This document shows positions 36,487 to 46,360 of a stretch of DNA of 64,000 bases, in pieces. Under the pieces are notes generated by a model. That model worked only from the letters and a program-made list of their open reading frames with translations. It was not told the DNA's origin and did not search any database. The first letter of the stretch is position 1. Each line of letters starts with the position of its first letter. Source of the DNA: Apiotrichum sp. Y4204 (lineage: Eukaryota > Basidiomycota > Tremellomycetes > Trichosporonales > Trichosporonaceae); the NCBI GenBank assembly GCA_025531455.1, contig JAMYHL010000038.1, positions 124,001 through 188,000 of the forward strand, written 5' to 3'. Made by a program: the position numbers and the translations under genes.

Positions 36487-37595
36487 TTAATGGGAGACGA
36501 AGGGGCAACGAAGGGCGAGCAATTGGCCAGTACTGGCCATTCGTCTGCCCACCGAGACCCAAGTTGAACATCCTTTCCTGCCGCCTCGGTCTCGGTCCCT
36601 GTCGTCTTTGGCAATCGCCTCTCCACTCCCCCTCCCTAGGTGTGACGTACCGAACGGCAAGCCGGTACTTGTCCTCTGTCCGCAAGAGCTCCAGCTCTCA
36701 GGGTTCGGCGTCTGCGACTGGGGTCCAGGACACGGGAAACTTAACGCCATCAGGCAGGCGCCTATTCCGTCCACTGTTGATATCTCATGCCTATGCTGTT
36801 CGTCGCTGTACTCTGCGTACTGTGGCCCCGGCGCTGCGGCGCCGCCAGAGTCATTGGTATACGGCAGCAGGGTTATTAAAACACCGATAACGGCGGCCCC
36901 ACCAGGGATAAAGGTCCCGACATGGCAGGAATGGTCCAGGCACCCTGCATGACGCTGTTCAGGACGCTGTATCCTTGATCCTTGCTCAATCAGCACACAG
37001 AGTACAGTGAGTTGCGCTGCTATTTTAATCTGTCAAAGCTGTCATCGTCGTCCTTCGAGGTCTCTCACTCCTCCACTTTTCTTCGGAGCATTCTTGGATG
37101 GCTGCGGCGTAGCTTCCAAGTCCGACCCAAAAGCTTCCTCTCCCTGCGTCCTCGATGAGATAATTTTTGACATAGCATATGCTGTACACTCCTCGCCGTA
37201 CTACCGCTCTTCCCTCCCATGCCGCCATCTTGCCTCGGTCCTCGATGCGAACTGTCCCGAACAGCGGAATGGGGCCGATTCGAGGTCCGGGGAGTCCGGA
37301 GCTTGAAATCTGTGGACGGCGCCGCCACACCTTGACTAACTTGAGCTGAGCACCGGCGTGCCAGCGCAGCTGTAGCCGGAACTGCCCAACTCCGGTCCTC
37401 TGCCCTCTGGGCCGCATTCACATAATCTCCTGCGACTCCGGCGTCACCGGGCCCGGGTAAGCGCGCGATAAGCGCTAGCAGGCCATTATTAGTTGCAGGA
37501 ACGCATATCGCGACGTCTTGCGACACAAACTTTGGGACGCACGGCCCTGGCGGCGTAAGTGTCAGCCCCCCCACAGACAGCAGTTGGAGCAACAC
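36487..37595 (-). pseudogene. Decayed coding fragments, possible membrane protein
   Basis: Two adjacent minus-strand frames contain protein-like stretches with no way to join them into one gene. The left one has a hydrophobic helix (GTFIPGGAAVIGVLITLLPY) followed by a polar tail (GPQYAEYSDEQHRHE). The right one has GPCVPKFVSQDVAICVPAT and NNGLLALIARLPGPGD. The look is that of an old, broken transporter end or similar gene, but I cannot name a family. The signal could also be chance. Confidence 0.25.
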
Positions 37596-37898
37596 GCAAG
37601 TTGGTCAAGACGTCGAGGAATGCGCCGGAGTGCAAGGCAATTCAGTGCAGCACGTGTAACACGGTCTGAGAGACGCCACGGCACCACGGCCCCCCAAAAC
37701 CCTTTGAGTCCATCACTGTACAACGGCGCTCGCCGACGACTCGTGAATTCGCGACGGCTGCTGAGACACTTCTCGGACTCCGAGTTTGCGAATCTCGCCT
37801 CATCGGCGGCCGATTAAGTATCTGTTGAGCTTTCAAAGGTGTGGCGTTGCCAGGAGCCCGGCCATGGGGCTCCGCGGTTCCTGGGATGCTGCACTCAC

Positions 37899-37947
37899 TG
37901 CCAAGATTGTATCCCTGCCTGTTCCCGCGACACGTTGGGTAGTTCAT
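37899..37947 (-). pseudogene. First exon of a sixth cysteine-motif gene (F), probably degenerate
   Basis: The exon reads MNYPTCRGNRQGYNLG and ends GGCA/GTGAGT. The Cys-to-Gly spacing (C-x-G-x7-G) and phase-1 donor are exactly those of protein D, and the donor context equals that of D and E. No good second exon follows at close range. A far acceptor near 37547 would give RPCVPKF and, 11 residues later, CVPA, which has lost the last cysteine. The likely reading is a decayed family member. Confidence 0.35.
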
Positions 37948-39483
37948 CGCTATTGGGTTCACTGGGGATGGAATGTTGCTCGCGACTGAAAGGTGGGTTG
38001 AGAACGTGTCAAATGGTGGAGGAGAGTAGGAAAGTGCCGATGATAGTCAACGTCAAGATCTCCCCTACACTGACTTTATACAAGTCTCCCCACCATCTTA
38101 TCCACATCACTCGCTGCCAAAGGTACCATCGCCCCCCGAAATCCGGCCCGAGAACATGAGAACACCAACCGCAGAGCGATTCACACGCGACAAGATATCC
38201 TTAGGTACTTGCAACATGCTCGCAATCGGGAGCTGATAATTGGTCTTTCCTCCGCACGGCCTCCACGCACATCTCTGCGTGGCCAGCGATCCCGTAAGTC
38301 TTCCTACTGAAGCCCCTCGATCTCATTGATCTGTTAATGGCTTTCACTCTACATTGCTCACCGTGAACAGTCGTCAGCAAGTTCTGGGGCTTTGACCATT
38401 AAGTGGCACGACCTCCGGGTCCCGCATCGGAGAACCTCCTCAAGAGGCTCAAACATCAAACGACGGAGAGTTTTGTGTCCCATGGCTGACTTCCTTCTGT
38501 GGGAACCTCGACGCCACCATATGCAACCGACGCATTTTGCGTTGGGGCACCGCCGCGCCGCCGCCAAACGGTCTCATAAGTGATCATGTGGTCCCCACCA
38601 GGATCCAGACCACCAGCCAGGCCACAGCCATGCTAGCCGCGCCAGCCACCCTGTCATGGCCAGCCATGCGCCTGGCCATGCGAGAAGGTCTCACTCGATC
38701 ACTCTTGAGCACCGAAGATCCGGTCCTTGGGGTCGCGTGACTCCCCGTCCCCTCAAGATCTCAAGACCATATATAATGACGGAATTGCTGCATCGCAAGG
38801 TCACAAGAACTTCTGAGAATCACTGATACATTACCTGCCCTGCAGCACACTTTGCCACCCAGCGTCTCCCACGCCCTACTCGTCCTGGTCGCCCGTAAGC
38901 TCACGCACAAGACCACTTCACTCATGGGGACTAATGTGCATGCACTAACGACATCTCGTGCTACTGATAGTATACAGAATGATGGGGGGATAACTTGCGT
39001 GCGGTGGTGCGGTGGGTCAGTCTGCGCAGTGGGGCCGTTCATCCGTTGGCCGTAGGAGGGGGCACATGCACCTGGGGAGAAAGATACACCTGCGTGCAGA
39101 AAGTACAAGCGCTGACACCGGCAGCGACACCGAGGAGAACGCAGGGTTCTGGGAGTTAGCTTGGCCGAAAGGGGGACGCACTACCAGAGTTGGCGCCCGT
39201 GCGGATACTGCCCGCGCAGACGGAACGCGGCGGAGGCATGGCGTTGGAGTACGCGGTGGTGAAGGGCTTGGTGACGGCGGGAAGTGAAGACTAGAGGAGA
39301 TGCGAAATGATGAGAGGAGGACAACGGAGAAGATAGAGAGCTGTGTGAGTTAGCCATGAAGCACTGTATTAGTACTGCACTGCTCAGACTCGCGCGACTC
39401 ACCTTCCACCCCCATGACGATGGCTGTTGGGGTCTGACACAGTGCCAAGGCGTCGCGGAAAAGCACCCCGATGCAAGGCTGGC

Positions 39484-39790
39484 GTTATCTTTTCGGTCTG
39501 GGCGGTGGCGGCCATGTCCGTTGGTGCAACCACTCACACGACATGTCATGAACTGCCATCTGAGGAGTTCTCACTCGTTTCGTGGGGGCAGAAAACAAGA
39601 TCTCAGGATCTCTGCACCACAGGGCGTGTCCTTATCGTCTTCGTCTAGGCGGTGGCGGCCATGTCCGCTTGTGAAACCTGCCCTCTCACACGACCCGTAA
39701 TGGACTCAGAAGCTGATGAACTTCCCATTCGGATTGTGGGGGCGCAAGACTGTACTGTACCCGCACACAGCATTGGTCCCCAACCAGACG
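39484..39790. repeat. Diverged tandem duplication, about 147-bp period
   Basis: Two copies start at about 39484 and 39631. A 20-base core (GGCGGTGGCGGCCATGTCCG) is identical at 39501-39520 and 39648-39667. The flanks are alignable with many changes: TTATC-T/GTCTTCGTCT before the core, and CTCACACGAC, GAACTG/GAACTT and GTGGGGGC after it. It lies in gene-poor DNA. Confidence 0.6.
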
Positions 39791-40004
39791 CTTGTCCTCA
39801 GGACCCAGTGCTTAGACCGCTCGACCGCCCCCCGTATCCGAATTGTTTTCGGGGCAACGCGAGCTGTGATTCTGTTCCTTGTTACAATATACTGTAGAAG
39901 GCTCTGGTCTTGGCTTTCACGGTGGTTACTAACATTGCACGGGCCACTTCCATGAGCCGCCCCCAACGGCCCCAACACCTGTGCAAGAGCCATGGCGTTC
40001 CAGT

Positions 40005-40076
40005 CATTCTTTATTAATTTCCGCAGGCCTGTGCTTGGAGCATTCTTTATTAATTTCCGCAGGCCTGTGCTTGGGG
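40005..40076. repeat. 36-bp tandem duplication
   Basis: The 36-bp unit at 40005-40040 is repeated at 40041-40076 with one mismatch near the end (TTGGAG versus TTGGGG). The unit starts CATTCTTTATTAATTTCCGC. The near-identity suggests a recent event. Confidence 0.9.
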
Positions 40077-40568
40077 CGACAAGCGCTGGAATTGACCAAC
40101 TTTTGGGTTTCTCTGAAAAAACAATCTGTTGTTTAATTATTTCAATGACGGTTGGTCGCGTGTGTTGGTGTTGACATCCTTTCGGGCAGCCTTCCTTCTT
40201 CCCTCACTGCCTCACAAACCTTACCAATGCATGAACAAAATTTTTGGGAGAAATGGTGACTGTGCGTTCAAAAATGCGATAAATTTAAGAGCATCAAGGC
40301 ATGCATCATGGAGCAACGACATTGATGGGGCAGAGGGAAGGTCGGAGAGGTTGGATGGGGTGGGGAACAACAACAACAAGCTTATCGTACGAAACTATAT
40401 ACAACGCCACTGACATGAATCAAATTGATACGCAGCATTTTGGAACTTGAAGGCTGACAAGCATCGAGCCTGTTCGGGCTTCTTGAGGTTATTACTATGT
40501 GAATGAGCTTTGGACAAACAAAACGTAACGTAAGGCGATGGCACTCACGGCTCATGGGAAGGCCTTGT

Positions 40569-41093
40569 TCACTTGCCCTCATGTGTCAAGTGGCCGTTGG
40601 CCTTGACCTTCTCGATGGGAGCAGCGGAACGCTGCATGCTGGGAAGGCTTTGGCGGGGACCGCCGGTGGAACGGCCAGGAGCGGAGGCGATTGACCTGAA
40701 GTCGAGGACAGATACGCTCGCCTGGCCGCCAGACGGGCCAGGAGTTGGGGTCTCCGGCGACTCGTACTGGCCGTGGGGCCGAATCCTCGAAATGCGCGGG
40801 GCAGGAGGGGCCGTGCGAGGGCCATAACCATAGACGGCGAAGTGGAGGTGATTGTAACCGTCCTCGTTAATGGTACGAGGATTGAGATCGATCGGGGGGC
40901 CCAATGAGTTTACAAGGGACGACATGTTGGTCCCATTCGTAGGAACACGAGGGACACCGCCAGCGGCAGTGACGGGAGAAAGGGAAGTCGACGCCGTCTC
41001 CTGTCCAGGAGCACTTGAGGGATTGCCCCGGCCAGAAGCCAGGTGCTCGGTGCGCTGGGCGCCGCCGTCGGCGGTTCCATGCGAAAAAGACAT
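40569..41093 (-). CDS. Hypothetical protein, disordered (174 aa)
   Basis: A single uninterrupted frame on the minus strand encodes 174 residues from MSFSHGTADGGAQ to HLTHEGK. It is rich in Ser, Pro, Gly and Thr, with one better-ordered patch, NEDGYNHLHFAVYGYGPRTA. No domain is recognised and no cysteines are present. The GA-rich upstream DNA (41150-41260, AGAGAGAA runs on the plus strand) could be a promoter element or 5' UTR. The frame keeps clean codon use over its whole length, supporting a real gene. Confidence 0.55.
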   Translation of the reverse strand: MSFSHGTADGGAQRTEHLASGRGNPSSAPGQETASTSLSPVTAAGGVPRVPTNGTNMSSLVNSLGPPIDLNPRTINEDGYNHLHFAVYGYGPRTAPPAPRISRIRPHGQYESPETPTPGPSGGQASVSVLDFRSIASAPGRSTGGPRQSLPSMQRSAAPIEKVKANGHLTHEGK

Positions 41094-41622
41094 CGTGCGT
41101 GACACGTTATTGCTGATGATAAAAAAGCGGAGATTTAACCTTGTTGATGAGAAGTAATGGGGAATGGTGAGGAGAGAGGTTGGGAAATTGATGAGGAGAG
41201 GAAGAGAGAGAATGAGAGAGAAAGAGAGAATGGTGGGGGGAGAGATACCTTGGAGGAGGCTGGAGATATACCTTTTCTCGGGGCAAGGCGACCATGGATT
41301 TCCAGGCCAGCGGACTCGGCAGCTGGGCAAGCAAGTCGACAGCTCCCAGGCGCGGGGCCTGAGGGGCGGGCGGTGTTCTCCTTTGTGGCGATTGCGTGTG
41401 GCCTCAGGCGTTGCAGTTGTGTGTGTTGGCGACCTTCCCTCCTCGTACGACTGTGATTTTTGTCTTCCTCGCTGCCTTCCCTGCCTTCCTCGCTGCCAGC
41501 ATACGAGCCCAAAGGCTACCTCGCCTTCCCTCGCCCCCAAAAAACATACGTATATTAGATCACGCGTCGCGGGCAGTGATCTGATCTGATCAGACGCCAT
41601 TGGCAGCAACAGGAGATCAAAG
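41094..41622. promoter_or_regulatory. Upstream region of the 174-aa gene, GA-rich
   Basis: This is 0.5 kb upstream of a minus-strand gene. A GA-rich tract on the plus strand (41160-41270) equals a CT-rich leader on the coding strand, like leaders seen before other genes here. Confidence 0.35.
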
Positions 41623-42365
41623 TCAGGGCTTCACCAACAGGGCCTGGGGCCCATGCTCTCGGGCCACGCTTCCCCCACCCCCACCCTCGGAGAAGGTTAA
41701 CGCTAAAAAGGATCTCGGCGCTGGAACTGCCTCCGAGACCAGAAGGAATGGTTTCTCATTTCTCCGGACGCCCCGAAACTCCATGCCGCCGGCAACAACC
41801 TCGCACTGGCCGTCAACTACTGCATATCCTTGCCCTCGGTCCTAGCCGTAGTAGCGCAAACAGTCTCTCATATTTAGCCTCTAGCTCTTCTGGGATGCCA
41901 GTACCTTCTACCATTTTATAAATCCGTAATTGTGGCTTGGGCTTGGCAGGAAGGCAAGAGCAGAGGACAGGAGGGAAGGCGGTTGACAGAATTTCAAGTT
42001 TGCCTCTGTGTCTGTTTACCTCTTTGTCAAAGCTGTGTGCGTTCGCCAGAGCACCAATAGACTGTTTGGAAAGCTTTCCTTTGCTATTACCTGGTCTGGA
42101 GACGCGACTGGCTAGCGCGTGGGATGGGGAAGGTTCCAACCTGTCCTTCTTGTGCTAGAACGGGGCAGGCCGTACAGCGGGAGGACGAGTCCAACGCGTC
42201 TGTGGTGTCTGTGACAAGCGTCTTTGCATTGTGCTGATGTGCTGAGAATTCATCAGAGACCAGTCGCACAATAGTTGTCATATTCCCAAGTACATTTTCT
42301 GATTTTGTGCTATTTGGCAATGGGAAGCTGGGGACCCTGTCGGCCTGGAGGAAGGTAAACAACAA
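41623..42365 (-). pseudogene. Probable decayed or unresolved gene
   Basis: Several minus-strand stretches look coding but lie in different frames with no clear splice between them. In coding order they are STKSENVLGNMTTIVRLVSD, then MVEGTGIPEELEAKYERLF, then GYAVVDGQCEVVAGGMEF and RNEKPFLLVSEAVPAPRSF, ending LLVKP at the stop 41623-41625. A GTAAAC donor-like site lies at about 42015. The likely reading is either a gene with unusual splicing or one broken by indels. I do not recognise the family. Confidence 0.3.
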
Positions 42366-43205
42366 ACGACACTCTCATCCTCCCCTCCTGTGCTTCCAAC
42401 CCCATACCGACCCAACACAATGATTCCTCTTCCTCAAAGCGCTCCTATACTGTAGATAAAATATTGGGGACCCTCTTCATCAAACCCGTCGCGTTGCTCG
42501 GACAGCTCTGACCACAGGTCCGACGCCGCCACCGCCACAACACGAGTTCGACACGATGATCGCGAGGAACCGTTTTCCAGGGCGCCAGCAGTAACCCAAG
42601 CTGAGTTCAAATTGGTAAAATAATCCTTGACCTAACCCCAGACCGCGACGGTTTCTTGGCTTCAATGCATGCGGTTGGGCCGAAGTTCTGATGGCTTCAT
42701 CGGGTGTCTGCAGCTTGTTGTTGTGGTCACCTTTCAAGCGGAAGCAAAATGCGGCCAGCCAAGGAGCTTAAGGAGTGGGGGGCGCAATGTTTACGACCTC
42801 CACCTTTGAGCCTCTGACGCGTCTCGAACTCAATCCTGACTATGTGCTTCTCTCCATCGAGTTTTCGACTTTCTCTTCCTTACACTCGATTTCTCGACAC
42901 AGCCCCCAAAAGCCAGGATGGTTGGTTGTCTATTTCGCGTTGAACTGACAGCAGAAACGAAGCGACATTCACCACGTCACTTTTCATGTTGCCAAGACGG
43001 CGGTCATGCTTAGCGTCACGGAGAAGACGTGAGTTCCTCGCGGTCCAAATGTCACTTCTGCTGTCAATGACTGTGGGTCTAAACCCCAACTTGATGCTTT
43101 GCGGAGCTGTGAGGAAAGCCCTGTCATGAGGCCGAATTGAGCTTTGCCCTATGCTTCCGATCTCGCTTGTTAGCCTCGCCTTCCTTTCTCCCTCCTTTCG
43201 ACCAC
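42366..43205. other. Intergenic region
   Basis: No gene is seen. Codon use and open frames look random. The right end is the promoter of the 128-aa gene, with a C/T-rich leader from about 43140. Confidence 0.35.
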
Positions 43206-43648
43206 ATGCCTCATTCTTTCCTTACACCCCAATATCCATCTCTGGCCAGCATTGTCCGCCGAATACTCACACGCAGAACACTCCCCGACCTTCGCGATCA
43301 GCTCGTCGCCGCCCTCGCCCCGCTCGCGCCACACCTTTCCACTCTGCCGCCGACGGACCCGAGCGACATACAGCTGTGGGACGACCGTTACGTCGAGGGT
43401 GCCGAGGGCGACCAGGGCATTCGCGCGCTGCTGACCGAGGACGAGAGCATGATGACTATCAAGGAACTTGGGTGGGGAAGGTGGAAACGGTTGTATCTCA
43501 GGTGAGTGTATTGGTTATGAACATTTGCCGGCTATCAACCACGTATTGACACTCCAGCTTCCGTGGACCCGATGGCGAGTTCCCCAAGCCCGTATATACA
43601 GTGCCGAACCCCGAGGATGGCGAGGAAGAGGAGGAGCAGCAGCAGTAG
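43206..43648 (+). CDS. Small hypothetical protein (128 aa)
   Basis: Two exons (43206-43501, 43558-43648) with a 56-nt intron encode 128 residues. The frame opens MPHSFLTPQYPSLASIVRRI. It has a Leu/Ala/Pro-rich helix-prone first third, then a stretch that looks like a compact domain (DIQLWDDRYVEGAEGDQGIR, IKELGWGRWKRLYLSFRG) and a Glu/Gln tail. I do not recognise the family. Conserved-looking Trp residues and clean splicing support a real gene. It is convergent with the LysM gene, 150 bp away. Confidence 0.6.
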
Positions 43649-43798
43649 TTGCGTGCAGACCATCCTGCGCAACACATTCCCGATGGCCATGTGTAACACC
43701 ATATACCCGGCCCATACCATCCATGACGCCTCTTGACAGATATCCTCTACATGCATGTGATTGTGACAGCCTCTTACGATCTAAAGTCATTACAACGT

Positions 43799-45493
43799 CT
43801 AGTCAAGCTTCTTGTTTGTTTTCCGCAACGTCCTTGGTGTCGACCTCCCATTCGAGCTACCCCACGGTCGCGCGTCCATCTCCAGCTCAGCTTGTACAAG
43901 TACCTGGGGCACCGCGTCCGATCCAACACTGTCAGAGCGCGCGGGGCGCGTCTCGCGAGGCACCCTCGGTCGCGAGGGTGGATTAGCCGCAGGCGGCGGG
44001 GGCACAGTAAACAGGCTGCGCAGCTGTCCTGCGAAAGAATCGTCCCTTGGGGCTGGTGCTTGTGGCGGGCGTAACCGGACGACGCGCTTCTTCGGCGCGA
44101 CTGCAGCCTCCGCAGCAGCAGTGAGTGCGCCCAGCGGAGCAAACATTGTGGCACCAACGCTCCGCCCGACACTGGCACTCATTTCCCGCTCGGCCGCCCT
44201 CGCCTCTCGCTTTCGGGCGCGCTCGGCAGCAGACAGACCACGAACGCTGTCTGCCGACCGTGTTATATCGCTGTCGAGGGAGGCGCGCGAGCGAGGCGTT
44301 TCGCGCTTCCCGCGAGGGAAGAACCGAAGCTGAGAGGCAGGGAGGCGAACGATATCGAGGACCTGTGATCCGTCGTCTGCAGTGTCCGATGTGGATCCAT
44401 TGCCTCCAATGTCCTCGGCGGTTCGGAGTTGCGCATCCTCTGGCGTGATCGTCCCATTCCCACTCCTCTCGCTTAGTCCCGAGGACGAATGGTTGCGCCG
44501 CAGAGTTGTCTCACTTCCATTCGTCTTCCCCTCAAAGGCCGAGCCATTAGGCGTGGCGCGCTTCTTGTGCGGAACAATCGTGACCTGTCCACCGCCAGGC
44601 CCACGGACAATCTGGTCGCCATTCGCGGTTGGCCGGCACGCGTCCAAGGGCACATAGAGATGCGTCCGAAGATGCACTGGATCCGAAGGCCAGAGCTTGT
44701 TCACTTTACGAAGCACAGCCAGCTGAGGTGTCAGCAAAAGCATCCTGGGTCCTGCAGGGCCGGCATCCCCGGTGACCACGGTTACTTACCTCGATGCCAT
44801 ATCGCAGCGCGATGCCAGGTAAGGACTCATTGGGCTTGACCTGCCAGTCAGAAATTGAACGAGATGTGAATCTATCGGCCCGTCGTTTCGCGCTGCGAGC
44901 GCCACGCCAAACGATATAACCCTGTCCGATCTACTCACCTGGTGAACAATGACCTCGACTTCGGCCCGCGCCAAGTCGACACTCCCCCGCCCGCTGCTTC
45001 CCACTTCCGACCCACAACGGCTCTCGGCCCTGCTCTGCGATTGGCTCTCCGCGACTTGCCGGTCCGCCATGCTCGTGACGCGCTTCAGTGCTGGGCGGGA
45101 CACGTCGCTCATGTCCGTATCGGATGCGATGGACAGCTTCTCGAGGCCCTCCAAGGCGAGGGGATGGGAGGCACTACGCGCCGGTCCCGTTGACGGCCCC
45201 AGGTTGGGCGACAGCGAGATGCCCGGTGGAGGCTTACCCGCCTTGCTTGCTTTTCCCCGCACGGTCGATGGGCGCGGCGACGCCGCCCCGCTCGGCGGTC
45301 GGCTGGAAGTGTATCCAGACTCTTCGCGCAGGTGTGCACGCTCATCAGCAAGGAGGGTGAACGGTGCACTGCTTGTGGAAGGCGGCGATGGTGGATACGG
45401 CGCTGAGAGAGCTCGATTGCGAGCGGTACGGGATGACTCGGCGCGTTCGAGCGCGAGATCCTCGGCCCACGGGTCATCGAGGTCAACAGACAT
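43799..45493 (-). CDS. Intracellular LysM-domain protein (LYSMD-like)
   Basis: Three exons (44939-45493, 44790-44840, 43799-44722) give 509 residues, with introns of 98 and 67 nt. The LysM domain is assembled across both introns at residues 180-225: VEVIVHQVKPNESLPGIAL, then RYGIELAVLRKVNKLW and a YVPL end. There is no signal peptide or membrane segment, so it belongs to the intracellular LysM group rather than the secreted chitin-binding effectors. The rest is disordered, rich in Ser, Arg and Pro, with a basic stretch (SAAERARKREARAAEREM) near residue 410. The exact role of such proteins is not well known. Confidence 0.75.
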
Positions 45494-46360
45494 GCGAAGC
45501 GATGGGTGGAATGGTGAGGATGTGATTGAGACTCAGGTTGATGCCGTCTAAGTCGGTGAGCGCGCGGCGGACACTCGTGCTTGCAAGCTGTGATGCTCGT
45601 GACGCGGTCGATCCCTTGATCCCTCTGCCGGTTGTGCGTCGAGACCGATCAATTTGAGATGACGGGGCGTGGCCACAAGCCAATGTCGTATGTCGTGTCC
45701 TGGAGGCGTGTGTGAACCCTGTGGAGTCTTGTTCGGCAGCCCCCTGTCGAGCGTTCTCACGGATGCGGACGGCGATGGATGGCCGGCCTACGGGGCGCGA
45801 TTCGCGATTTGCCAGAGTCGTACGCGTCGAGAAATGGGAGGTATAGTACAAGATGATACAAGATGGAGAGAGTTGTGGTCGACGACGATGCACGATGGCA
45901 GCAATGCCGGATCTGGATCCGGGAATCAAGCGCGCCGCCCAGATGCGGCGCTGTCATCACCTCGACCTTTGAATGAAGGGGTGGAGGTTGTCTCGGTCCC
46001 CCCGGTTTCAGGGCGTCAGCCACGCGGATTGCACAGGGCTGCTAGGCTGCTAAACTCTCCTGGGCGGATGTGGCACAGCTCCTATTCGTCCCCACACCGC
46101 CTACTTTCCTGTTCGTATCGCCTCCAACGGCGCGTCAACGGCGCGCGGCGCCGAGCTCGACATGCTCGGGTCACTGTCACAGTACGATGTTGCTTTCAAT
46201 AAAAAGCTGAGCTTCGGAAACCTCCCCCTGGGTCTTGAGTTTATCACTGTTTATCAAGGCAAATCTCATCACATATCTCATCAAATATTGGACAAAAGGA
46301 TGGAAGGTATTATCAACAAAAGTCCCGTGGGTATCGCGCCGTGCGATTCGTATCGCTCTG
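45494..46360. other. Intergenic region between LysM and DUF4246 genes
   Basis: This is 867 bp between two minus-strand genes. A plus-strand frame at 45669-46202 has a cysteine-rich start (CRMSCPGGVCEPC) but reads as random sequence afterwards, so I do not call a gene. The left part is the LysM promoter. Confidence 0.35.

Larger units (their letters stand above)
37948..40568. other. Gene-poor region with duplications
   Basis: This is 2.6 kb without a convincing gene, relatively A/T-rich toward 40.0-40.5 kb. It holds two duplications listed separately and a short frame around 39180-39260 that reads PCGYCPRRRNAAEAWRW, resembling the C-terminal part of protein C. Confidence 0.35.

Noticed and set aside
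45669..46202. Plus-strand frame with a cysteine-rich start (CRMSCPGGVCEPC)
   Set aside because: Cysteine spacing differs from the cluster family, no intron at the shared site, and the remaining sequence looks random.
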